Positions 1 through 5,579 of a stretch of DNA of 8,664 bases are shown in pieces. A model generated the notes under the pieces. It was not told the DNA's origin. It saw nothing but the letters and a program-made list of their open reading frames with translations, and did no database searches. The position numbers and the translations under genes were made by a program. The DNA lies in assembly GCA_964555735.1 (NCBI GenBank), contig CAZKTS010000026.1:1-8664 (forward strand), written 5' to 3'. Each line of letters begins with the position of its first letter. Positions within the stretch are counted from its first letter, which is position 1. Source of the DNA: CAZKTS01 sp964555735 (lineage in GTDB: Bacteria; Actinomycetota; Acidimicrobiia; IMCC26256; PALSA-555).

Positions 1-207
1 TCCGCGGTCTCCCAGCACCTCGGGGTGCTCAAGGCCGCGGATCTGGTGAGCGAGCGGCGCGACGGCACCCGCCGGCTGTACCGCGCGCGGAGGGACGAGG
101 TGCAGAAGCTGCGCGACTTCCTCGACGACTACTGGACCAGCGGCCTCGAGCGTCTGCGTGACGTCGCCGAATCCGCGGAACGCGACAAGGAGAAGAGCGA
201 TGGCTGA
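1..207 (+). CDS. ArsR-family transcriptional regulator, C-terminal part (5' end outside window)
   Basis: The frame is open from the first base and encodes 68 residues before a TGA. The visible start, SAVSQHLGVLKAADLV, is the recognition helix of an ArsR/SmtB winged helix-turn-helix (typical pattern S-x-V-S-x-H-L-x-x-L-x-x-A-G/D-L-V). It is followed by the beta-wing ERRDGTRRLYRA and a C-terminal helix containing the usual LRDFLDDYW pattern. About 35-45 N-terminal residues, with the start of the domain, are missing. No metal-binding cysteines are in the visible part. The gene overlaps the next one by 8 bases (200-207), so the two are surely co-transcribed. ArsR regulators paired with an AHSA1/SRPBCC protein are a recurrent bacterial arrangement, in which the repressor probably controls its own operon. 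The effector cannot be read from this fragment. Confidence 0.9.
   Translation, partial: SAVSQHLGVLKAADLVSERRDGTRRLYRARRDEVQKLRDFLDDYWTSGLERLRDVAESAERDKEKSDG
187..192 (+). promoter_or_regulatory. Ribosome-binding site deciding the SRPBCC start
   Basis: AAGGAG lies 7 bases before the ATG at 200, inside the end of the ArsR gene. It supports ATG 200 over the in-frame GTG at 158, which would add 14 residues that do not resemble the family. Confidence 0.75.
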
Positions 208-634
208 GCTCGAGCGAGAGATCCTGATCGACGCCCGACCGGAGACGATCTGGCCCTTCCTCACCGACCCCGAGCAGCTCGCGAGGTGGCAGGGCGTCGA
301 CGCCGAGATCGATCCCCGACCCGGCGGGATCCACCGCGTCGCGCTCGGCGGCGGTCGCCACCAGGCCGCGGGCGAGTACGTCGAGGTCGTCCCGATGGAG
401 CGCGTCGTCTACACGTTCGGCTGGGACGAGCCGGGCCACCCGATCCCGCCCGGCTCGACGACGGTGTCCATCAGCCTCGAGCCCGACGGCGACAAGACGC
501 TCGTCCGGCTCGTGCACTCGGGCCTCCCCGAGGACGCGATCGCCGACCACACGGGCGGCTGGTCGCACTACCTCGACCGCCTCGCCACGGTTGCCACGGG
601 CGGCGATCCCGGTCCCGACCAGGCGCCGGGCTGA
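200..634 (+). CDS. SRPBCC / AHSA1-like (Aha1 C-terminal domain) protein
   Basis: This 144-residue protein has the size of a single START/Bet v1-like domain. The N-terminal strand (EREILIDARPETIWPFLTDP) is followed by LARWQG, the conserved tryptophan region of the AHSA1 group. Around residues 57-75 lies GEYVEVVPMERVVYTFGW, the family's G-x-Y-x-x-V-x-P-x-x-R-x-x-Y-T-F-x-W pattern. Later come a beta-strand hairpin (STTVSISLEPDGDKTLVRLVHSG) and the C-terminal helix GGWSHYLDRLA. Such proteins have a deep hydrophobic pocket that can bind small ligands. When they sit next to an ArsR regulator they are often of unknown substrate, and no enzyme activity can be claimed here. The last dozen residues are a Gly/Pro/Asp-rich tail. 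The gene starts inside the regulator gene (8-base overlap, AAGGAG spaced 7), so translation is probably coupled. Its stop codon forms the loop of a hairpin at 622-643. Confidence 0.92.
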   Translation: MAELEREILIDARPETIWPFLTDPEQLARWQGVDAEIDPRPGGIHRVALGGGRHQAAGEYVEVVPMERVVYTFGWDEPGHPIPPGSTTVSISLEPDGDKTLVRLVHSGLPEDAIADHTGGWSHYLDRLATVATGGDPGPDQAPG

Positions 635-643
635 CCCGGCGTC
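622..643. terminator. Possible bidirectional terminator hairpin between convergent genes
   Basis: There is a perfect 7-base inverted repeat, CGCCGGG (624-630) and CCCGGCG (635-641), with loop CTGA. One G-T and one G-C pair extend it to 622-643. It lies exactly between the ends of the SRPBCC gene (stop 634, within the loop) and the DUF2510 gene (stop 648 on the other strand). No T-run follows on either strand, so it is not a canonical intrinsic terminator. High-GC actinobacteria often use hairpins without a U-tract. Confidence 0.45.
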
Positions 644-647
644 GCGC

Positions 648-1643
648 TCAGTCGAAGCGGAACGAAGCAGCCATCTGGTCGAACTCGTCCTTGGCTGCCG
701 ACGCGCTCTCGCCCGGACCGCCGAGGAAGAGCATGTAGAGCCGACCGTCGTGCACGGCCGCGACGACGTACGCCTGCTCGGTCGCTCCTGACGCGTCGAC
801 CCCTTGCATGGTCACGAGCTGCGCGGGCGCGCCGCCGAGCGTCGTCGGGACCGAGCCGAGCACCTGCGCCTGGCTCAGCGCACTCTGTTCGGTCTGCACC
901 ATGAGGTCGAGGAAGCGCGCCTGGACGTCGGGGTCGTCGGGCATCACCGCGCTCTGGTCGGTGCGCATGACGAAGGCGACGAGGTCGTCGGGGCCGTCGA
1001 CCACCGTGGAGACGGCCCGCGGGAGCGCGTCGGGCACCGAGGTCTCGTCCCAGTCGTCGGGCACCGCGAACGAGTAGCCGTCGCCTTCGATCGTGGTGCT
1101 GCCGGGCGTGGAGACGCCCGACGCGGAGCTCCCGCCGCCGATGACGCCGGCGCCGTATGCGATCAGGCCGATGAGCAGCACGCACGCGAGCAGCCCGGCC
1201 ACGAGGAAGAGGGGACGAACGCCGCCTTCCCGACGCGCGGACGGCAGCGGCGCGGGGGGTTCGGCGACCGGTGCCGGCGAGGGCGCGACGAGTGGTGGGA
1301 GCCGCGACGCGCCGATCGACGGGGCGCCCAGCCCCGACGAGCCCACCGAGTCGCCCACCGGCCCAGTGGACGGGAGCGGCGCGAGGTTCGATGTGTCGAC
1401 CGGCGGTGTGACGACGGGCGCAGCGGGCGCCGCGACCGCGGCCGTCACCGCGGGCGCGGACGCCGGATCGACCGACGGCGTGACCGAGGGCGTGGGCGCC
1501 GGTGCGGGAGCGGCGAGATCCGGCGAGTCGGCGGTCCCGAGCGGCCGCGGGCGCACGGCGGTGGTCCAGGCCGCGCCGTTCCACCAGCGGACGCGCGTGG
1601 CGTCGTACGGGTCGGCGTACCAGGCGGCGGCGGGCGTGCTCAT
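648..1643 (-). CDS. DUF2510 single-pass membrane protein with PsbP/LpqN-like outer domain
   Basis: The protein has 331 residues. Residues 8-30 (WYADPYDATRVRWWNGAAWT) are a clear DUF2510 motif, W-Y-x-D-P ... R-x-W-x-G-x-x-W-T, a short module at the N terminus of many actinobacterial membrane proteins. Residues 41-137 are a low-complexity Ala/Pro/Ser/Thr/Val linker. Residues 144-168 (PLFLVAGLLACVLLIGLIAYG) form one transmembrane helix, preceded by RR at 137-138, suggesting the N terminus is inside and the C terminus outside. Residues 184-331 begin YSFAVPDDWDE and end in FDQMAASFRF, the plan of the PsbP/Mog1/LpqN/DUF1795 fold; that assignment is tentative. The start is the ATG directly before the DUF2510 motif, with AAGGAGAGG immediately upstream on the minus strand. 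An upstream ATG at 1784 would add 47 Arg/Pro-rich residues and is unlikely. The function is unknown; a cell-envelope role is inferred from the topology. Confidence 0.85.
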   Translation of the reverse strand: MSTPAAAWYADPYDATRVRWWNGAAWTTAVRPRPLGTADSPDLAAPAPAPTPSVTPSVDPASAPAVTAAVAAPAAPVVTPPVDTSNLAPLPSTGPVGDSVGSSGLGAPSIGASRLPPLVAPSPAPVAEPPAPLPSARREGGVRPLFLVAGLLACVLLIGLIAYGAGVIGGGSSASGVSTPGSTTIEGDGYSFAVPDDWDETSVPDALPRAVSTVVDGPDDLVAFVMRTDQSAVMPDDPDVQARFLDLMVQTEQSALSQAQVLGSVPTTLGGAPAQLVTMQGVDASGATEQAYVVAAVHDGRLYMLFLGGPGESASAAKDEFDQMAASFRFD

Positions 1644-1694
1644 CCTCTCCTTGATCGACCGGCGATCGGGGGGCCTTGAGGCCGTCCCGGGACG

Positions 1695-1718
1695 ACGGTC
1701 CCCGACCGGGGGTACCGT
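1695..1718. repeat. Inverted repeat in the divergent intergenic region 1644-1787
   Basis: ACGGTCCCC (1695-1703) can pair with GGGG (1708-1711) plus ACCGT (1714-1718). This gives a 9-base-pair stem with loop GACC and a 2-base bulge. A 10-base palindrome GTCCCGGGAC lies just upstream at 1684-1693. The region separates the divergent DUF2510 and response-regulator genes and must hold both promoters. I could not pick a convincing -35/-10 pair for either; TACCGT at 1713-1718 is the best -10-like hexamer for the response regulator. The repeat could be an operator or chance in GC-rich DNA. Confidence 0.3.
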
Positions 1719-1787
1719 GCTGCACGGGTCCGAAGGGGGACGGCGAGCGGCAGCTCGGACGACGGGCCCGGGTGAGGGGGGCACGAC

Positions 1788-2468
1788 GTGGCCAAGCGGA
1801 CGGTCGTCGTGATCGACGACGAGCCGGCGATCCGGCAGCTGATCCGGCAGATCCTCGAGCGGGAGGACTTCGACGTCGCCGACGCGGGGACGGGCGAAGA
1901 GGGCTTGGCGCTGGTGGCCCGAGCCCGCCCGGCCGTCGTCCTGCTCGACCTGACGATGCCCGACCTCGACGGCACCGAGGTGCTCCGTCGGCTGCGCGAG
2001 ACCACCGACGTCCCCGTCATCCTGCTCACCGGACGGGCGGCGGAGTCGGACCGGGTGCTCGGGCTCGATCTCGGCGCCGACGACTACGTGGTGAAGCCGT
2101 TCCTCCCCCGCGAACTCGCGGCCAGGGTTCGTGCCGCCGACCGGCGTCGGGCGCCGGCACCGAAGGGTCGCCTCGAAGTCGGCGCGATCGCGGTCGACGC
2201 GGGCTCCCGCGAGGCGTTCCTCCGCGGCGAGCGGATCGACCTGACCCCGCGAGAGTTCGACGTGCTCGCGTTCCTGGCCTCGTCACCCCGCACCGTGTTC
2301 TCACGCGAGCAGCTGCTCGCGTCGGTGTGGGACTCATCGAGCGAGTGGCAGGACCCCGACACCGTGACCGAGCACATCCGCCGACTGCGCCACAAGCTCG
2401 AGGACGACCCGGCGAAGCCCGGCCGCCTGGTCACGGTGCGCGGCGCGGGCTACCGGCTCGACCCGTAG
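1788..2468 (+). CDS. OmpR/PhoB-family response regulator (REC + winged helix)
   Basis: This 226-residue protein has the standard length for the family. Residues 5-118 are a receiver domain with an intact phosphorylation site: acidic pair D10/D11, phosphoacceptor D54 in LLDLTMP, T81, and K103 in VVKPF. Residues about 130-226 are a Trans_Reg_C winged helix, with LTPREFDVLAFLA, the DNA-contact helix region VTEHIRRLRHKL, and the terminal wing VTVRGAGYRL. It should be a cytoplasmic DNA-binding transcription factor activated by phosphorylation. The start is GTG 1788, with GAGGGGG at 1774-1780 spaced 7 bases. No histidine kinase gene follows, so it is an orphan within this window. Its target genes cannot be inferred. 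The gene runs into the 3' end of the convergent REC-GAF-EAL gene with a 19-base overlap (2450-2468). Confidence 0.95.
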   Translation: MAKRTVVVIDDEPAIRQLIRQILEREDFDVADAGTGEEGLALVARARPAVVLLDLTMPDLDGTEVLRRLRETTDVPVILLTGRAAESDRVLGLDLGADDYVVKPFLPRELAARVRAADRRRAPAPKGRLEVGAIAVDAGSREAFLRGERIDLTPREFDVLAFLASSPRTVFSREQLLASVWDSSSEWQDPDTVTEHIRRLRHKLEDDPAKPGRLVTVRGAGYRLDP

Positions 2469-4072
2469 CGCTCGGGCGACATCGCCGCCGGCTCGCCGAG
2501 CAAGAACCCCTGGCCCAGGTCGACGCCGAGCGCGGCGACTGCGGTGGCCTCGGCCTCGTCTTCGATGCCCTCGGCGATGACGGTGGCGTCCGTGAGCCCC
2601 GCGAAGTGCACGAGCCCGGCGACCAGCGCTTGGCGCGCGGGATCGCGATCGAGGTTGCGCACCCAGCTCAGATCGAGCTTGATGAAGTGCGGGTGCAGCG
2701 CGCAGATGTGGCGGAGGCTCGCGTACCCGGCGCCCGCGTCGTCGACGCAGCGACGGGCGGCCGGGATGTCGGCGTACGCCGCGAGGATGGCGTCGTAGTC
2801 GTCGATGCGCTCGCGCTCGGTCAGCTCCACCACGAGCGCGCGTCCCTGGATGCGCCGAAGGACCGCACGGGTCTCGGGGTCGAGCAGCGCGGTCGGCGAC
2901 ACGTTCACGCTGAGGAAGCAGTCCGCGGGCAGCGACGGCGAGGCCTCGGCGACGGCACCGAGCACCGCGCGCTCGAGCTGCGTGGCGAGTCCCACGCGTG
3001 CGGCCTGCTCGAAGCGCTGGTCCGGCGGGGTGAGGTCGTCGAAGCGGGCCAGTGCCTCGAAGCCGACGGTCACACCGTCGGCGAGCCGGATGATCGGCTG
3101 GGCGACGACCGAGAACCGCTGCTCGGCGATCGTCCGCTCGATGACGCGCCGGAGGTCGACGACGTCGGCCGACGCGAGCAGGGCATTGACCATGCTCGCG
3201 AGCACGGGGGCGACATCGATGGCGGTCGCGAGGGTCGGATCCACGTGCGGCCCGGTTGCGGTGGCGAGCGCAGGATCGGCGCCGAGCGCCAAGACGCCGA
3301 CGAGGCGACCGTGGGAGGTGAGCGGCGCGTACGCGACCGCGGCGCCATGACTCCGCGCCGGACGCGGCTGGAGGTCGTCGATCCACGGGCCTTCCTTCGC
3401 GCGTCGGCGGAGCCGCGTGGCCACGAGCGGCTGCTCGGGCTCACCCAACGCGACGGCGGGGAAGCCGTCGCTGGCGACCGTGCGCGCGCCACCGTCCTCG
3501 AAGGCGACGACACCCGCGGCGGCCACGCCGGGGAGCGTCGCGAGGAGCGAGCACGCGGCGGTGATCGCGTCGAGGGGCGTGCCGGCATCGCGGTCGAGCT
3601 CGCCGAGACGCTCGACCAGCTCCAGCCGCCTGTTCAGCATCGAGTCCAGCGCCTCGCGCCAGGCCTCCTTGCCGCGCAGCAGCGCACGCACGCGCGCGAC
3701 CAGCTCCTCGGGGTGGGCCGGCTTGGTCAGGTAGTCGTCGGCACCGGCCTCGAGCCCGCGCACGCGCTCCTGCACGTCGGAGTCGGCCGTCACCATGATC
3801 ACCGGCAGCGTGCGGGTCGCGGGGGTGGCGCGCAGGCTGCTCACGACGCCGATGCCGTCCAGCACGGGCATTCGCGCGTCGAGCACCACGACGTCGGTGG
3901 GGTGGCGCCCGATCTCGGAGAGTGCGCTCGCACCGTCGGCCGCTTCGCGGACCCGGAAGCCCACACGGGTGAGGACTCGGGCGAACAGCCGGCGGACGTG
4001 GTGGTCGTCGTCGACGATGAGCACGTCGGCGCGTGGTGACGGGGCCCGGTCGGCCGGGCAGAGCTCGAGCAT
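2450..4072 (-). CDS. REC-GAF-EAL cyclic-di-GMP phosphodiesterase (response regulator type)
   Basis: This 540-residue soluble protein has three domains. Residues 15-132 are a receiver with D21/D22, phosphoacceptor D65 in VLDARMP, T95 and K117. Residues about 165-300 are GAF-like (two strands AAGVVAFED and VAYAPLTSHGRLVGVLAL). Residues about 315-535 are an EAL domain. The EAL catalytic set appears complete: E339 in FEALAR, N390 in VNVSP, E416 in ELTE, D444/D445, K465, E501 and E504 in AEGIE, and Q521 in GQG. Spacing of D444-K465 (21) and E501-Q521 (20) matches that in the characterised phosphodiesterase RocR. It should hydrolyse cyclic-di-GMP to pGpG, with activity tuned by phosphorylation and possibly by a GAF ligand. 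No GGDEF domain or kinase is nearby. In the substrate/dimer loop the usual DDFG is DDAG (A446), a mild deviation. The start ATG 4072 has an AGGAGAG site 6 bases upstream that lies inside a hairpin. Confidence 0.93.
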   Translation of the reverse strand: MLELCPADRAPSPRADVLIVDDDHHVRRLFARVLTRVGFRVREAADGASALSEIGRHPTDVVVLDARMPVLDGIGVVSSLRATPATRTLPVIMVTADSDVQERVRGLEAGADDYLTKPAHPEELVARVRALLRGKEAWREALDSMLNRRLELVERLGELDRDAGTPLDAITAACSLLATLPGVAAAGVVAFEDGGARTVASDGFPAVALGEPEQPLVATRLRRRAKEGPWIDDLQPRPARSHGAAVAYAPLTSHGRLVGVLALGADPALATATGPHVDPTLATAIDVAPVLASMVNALLASADVVDLRRVIERTIAEQRFSVVAQPIIRLADGVTVGFEALARFDDLTPPDQRFEQAARVGLATQLERAVLGAVAEASPSLPADCFLSVNVSPTALLDPETRAVLRRIQGRALVVELTERERIDDYDAILAAYADIPAARRCVDDAGAGYASLRHICALHPHFIKLDLSWVRNLDRDPARQALVAGLVHFAGLTDATVIAEGIEDEAEATAVAALGVDLGQGFLLGEPAAMSPERYGSSR

Positions 4073-4100
4073 CGTGGACTCTCCTCGCTTCCCGGAGAGT
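4073..4100 (-). promoter_or_regulatory. Hairpin masking the ribosome-binding site of the REC-GAF-EAL gene
   Basis: Read on the minus strand, ACTCTCC (4100-4094) is perfectly complementary to GGAGAGT (4084-4078), with a 9-base loop GGGAAGCGA between. The second arm is the ribosome-binding site itself (AGGAGAG, 4085-4079), placed 6 bases before the ATG. A folded leader would hide the site, as in RNA-based translational switches. The sequence shows the pairing; regulation is inference. Confidence 0.5.
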
Positions 4101-4155
4101 GTCGGAAGGTTCGGCCGCCGCCTCGACCGCTGGGAGCCCGTGTTGGTGCGACGTT

Positions 4156-4176
4156 GGGCCGCCGCCCGCCCGGCCC
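4156..4176 (-). terminator. Weak hairpin directly after the P450 stop codon
   Basis: On the minus strand GGGCCG (4176-4171) pairs with CGGCCC (4161-4156), with a 9-base G-rich loop. It begins at the last base of the P450 TAG codon. No U-run follows (next bases AACGTCG), so termination is uncertain. Read-through into the downstream REC-GAF-EAL gene, 103 bases away, is possible. Confidence 0.3.
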
Positions 4177-5399
4177 TACCGGCCGAGGTGGACCGGCAGG
4201 CGCTTGAGGGCGTTGTTGAGGTTCGACCGCACCCGGACCGGCTCGCCGGTGAGCTCGATCGTCGGGAAGGTCGCCAGCAGCTCCTCGAAGAACACCCGAC
4301 CCTCGAGGCGGGCGAGGTGCGCACCGAGGCAGAAGTGCTCCGCGATCCCGAACGAGAGGTGGGGGTTGGGATCCCGGCGGACGTCGAAGCGGTGGGGATC
4401 CTCGAACACCGCCTCGTCGCGGTTGGCCGACGTGTACATCATCGCGACCTTGTCGCCCGCCGCGATCGGGACGCCGTGGAGGACGGTGTCCTCGGAGGCC
4501 GTGCGCCGGAAGTAGTGGAGCGGGTTCGCCCAGCGCAGGATCTCCTCGATCGCGCCGGGGATCAGGCTCGGGTCCTCCCGCAGGGCGTGGAGCTGGTCGG
4601 GGTGCTGGAGCAGCGCGAGCAGGCCCGACGACAGCATGGTCTTCGTCGTGTCGTTGCCGGCCGTGACCAGCTGCACGAAGAAGCTCCCGAACTCGATGTC
4701 GGTCATCGGCTGACCGTCGACCTCGGCCTCGAGGATCAGCGACGTGAGGTCGTCGCGGCGAGGCTCGGCGCGCCGGCGCGCGGCCCACCCGATCGCGTAC
4801 ATGGCCATGTCGACCGACGGGTTCACCTCACCGCTGTCGGGGCTGTACCCGTCGGGGTTGATGTCGGGGTCCTGGCCGCTGGTCTGGCGCTCCGCCCACT
4901 CGTTCAGCTGCGCCCAGTCCTCGGGCGGGAGACCCATCATCTCGCCGACCACCTGCGACGGCAGGCTCGACGTGATGTCGTGGACGAACTCGACGTCGCC
5001 GTCGGCGGGCACGCCGGCCAGGATCTCCCGGCAGATCTCGCGCACGCGCGTCTCGAGCCGGTTGATGACCCGCACCTTGAACGCGGGCGAGATGTTCTTG
5101 CGGTAGTCGACGTGCCGCGGCGGGTCCATCGCCAACAACATGTTGCGCATCATCTCGAGCTGGTCGGGCGCGAGGTCCTCGAGCACGACGCCACCCTCGG
5201 ACGCCGAGAACAGGACCGGGTGGCGGGCGACGTGGACCAGATCGGCGTGGGTGAGCACGGCCCAGTAGCTCGTGCCGTCCGGCATCGGCTGGCGGAAGAC
5301 CGGCTCGGTGCGGCGGAGGTGCTCGAGCACCTCGTGCGGCGGCCCGGCGACGTACCCGTCCGGGCTGTAGAGGTCGATGTGCTCCACGGTGGCGGCCAT
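4176..5399 (-). CDS. Cytochrome P450 (bacterial class, CYP125/CYP142-like group)
   Basis: The protein is 407 residues, typical of soluble bacterial P450s, with no membrane anchor. The I-helix oxygen-activation motif is AGNDTT (247-252), where many of the steroid/terpenoid-active group have AGN-E/D-TT. The K-helix ExxR is E286-x-x-R289. The heme loop is FGIAEHFCLG with axial ligand C357. The C-terminal segment RVRSNLNNALKRLPVHL resembles the end of the CYP125/142/124 group, which hydroxylates cholesterol side chains or branched lipids; that substrate class is only a family hint. The heme loop has alanine (A353) where glycine is usual in F-x-x-G-x-x-x-C-x-G. Electron supply would come from a ferredoxin and reductase not seen here. 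The start is ATG 5399 in MAATVEHIDLYSPDGYV, which fits family N termini. No ribosome-binding site precedes it, but a TAGCCT hexamer sits 8 bases upstream, suggesting a leaderless message. A longer frame back to 5507 gives an Arg/Gly-rich extension and is rejected. Confidence 0.94.
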   Translation of the reverse strand: MAATVEHIDLYSPDGYVAGPPHEVLEHLRRTEPVFRQPMPDGTSYWAVLTHADLVHVARHPVLFSASEGGVVLEDLAPDQLEMMRNMLLAMDPPRHVDYRKNISPAFKVRVINRLETRVREICREILAGVPADGDVEFVHDITSSLPSQVVGEMMGLPPEDWAQLNEWAERQTSGQDPDINPDGYSPDSGEVNPSVDMAMYAIGWAARRRAEPRRDDLTSLILEAEVDGQPMTDIEFGSFFVQLVTAGNDTTKTMLSSGLLALLQHPDQLHALREDPSLIPGAIEEILRWANPLHYFRRTASEDTVLHGVPIAAGDKVAMMYTSANRDEAVFEDPHRFDVRRDPNPHLSFGIAEHFCLGAHLARLEGRVFFEELLATFPTIELTGEPVRVRSNLNNALKRLPVHLGR

Positions 5400-5407
5400 G
5401 GCCGCGC

Positions 5408-5413
5408 AGGCTA
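5408..5413 (-). promoter_or_regulatory. Candidate -10 element of the P450 gene (leaderless transcript)
   Basis: On the minus strand TAGCCT fits the actinobacterial TANNNT -10 consensus and ends 8 bases before the ATG at 5399. Transcription would then start at or within about two bases of the start codon. This agrees with the absence of a Shine-Dalgarno sequence. No convincing -35 is seen. Confidence 0.45.
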
Positions 5414-5446
5414 CGCCCGATCCCCGACCTGCGGCCACGGTCCGCC

Positions 5447-5460
5447 CGACCCGCGGGTCG
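5447..5460. promoter_or_regulatory. 14-base perfect palindrome, candidate operator
   Basis: CGACCCGCGGGTCG reads identically on both strands. It lies 47 bases upstream of the P450 start and 119 bases upstream of the surface-protein start, in their shared divergent region. A dimeric repressor such as a TetR- or MarR-family protein could bind it, but no regulator gene is adjacent. Confidence 0.4.
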
Positions 5461-5492
5461 CGCCATTCGCGTGACGCGGACGCGCCATTCGC
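5459..5492. repeat. Two 12-base direct repeats spaced 22 bases apart
   Basis: CGCGCCATTCGC occurs at 5459-5470 and again at 5481-5492. Allowing one mismatch, the match extends to 15 bases (GG-T/A-CGCGCCATTCGC). The 22-base period is about two turns of B-DNA, so both copies face the same side of the helix, as for cooperatively binding regulators. The ATTC core is less GC-rich than its surroundings. Confidence 0.5.
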
Positions 5493-5511
5493 CCGCCGGC
5501 GGCTCAAGGCC

Positions 5512-5532
5512 GGGCGTCGGGGGCCGACGCCC
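5512..5532. repeat. Strong 9-base-pair hairpin in the surface-protein leader
   Basis: GGGCGTCGG (5512-5520) and CCGACGCCC (5524-5532) are perfectly complementary across a 3-base GGG loop. On the plus strand TTGGTGTT follows, a weakly T-rich stretch. It ends 47 bases before the surface-protein ATG and could act as an attenuator, an mRNA-stabilising leader stem or a terminator. Behind it are two near-identical tandem units, GTTGGGCTGG and GTTGGGGCTGG, at about 5538-5559. Confidence 0.45.
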
Positions 5533-5579
5533 TTGGTGTTGGGCTGGCGTTGGGGCTGGTCCGAGAGGGGCTGGGAACG

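Noticed and set aside
1653..1667. GATCG-5-CGATC inverted repeat upstream of the DUF2510 gene
   Set aside because: Arms of five bases in GC-rich DNA are too short to support an operator call.
568..1725. Long minus-strand frame of about 385 codons and a plus-strand frame of 291 codons (804-1679) across the DUF2510 gene
   Set aside because: Both are Arg/Ala/Gly-rich shadows of the real gene, without domain motifs; long spurious frames are expected at this GC content.
2470..2500. Short palindromes (GGCGA-CA-TCGCC and GGCTCG-CCGAGC) just after the response-regulator stop
   Set aside because: They have loops of 0-2 bases and lie inside the coding end of the EAL gene, so they are not credible as a terminator.
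1676..4039. Plus-strand frame of 787 codons spanning the response regulator and the EAL gene
   Set aside because: It has Arg-rich low-information composition, overlaps two genes with intact catalytic motifs on their own frames, and shows no recognisable domain.
4073..4175. A known cyclic-di-GMP riboswitch upstream of the EAL gene
   Set aside because: The leader is too short and lacks the conserved GEMM junction and tetraloop features; only the simple masking hairpin is visible.
3795..5474. Plus-strand frame of 559 codons opposite the P450
   Set aside because: It is the antisense shadow of the P450 (GEV/RRD/HHL-type repeats caused by codon bias), with no family motif.
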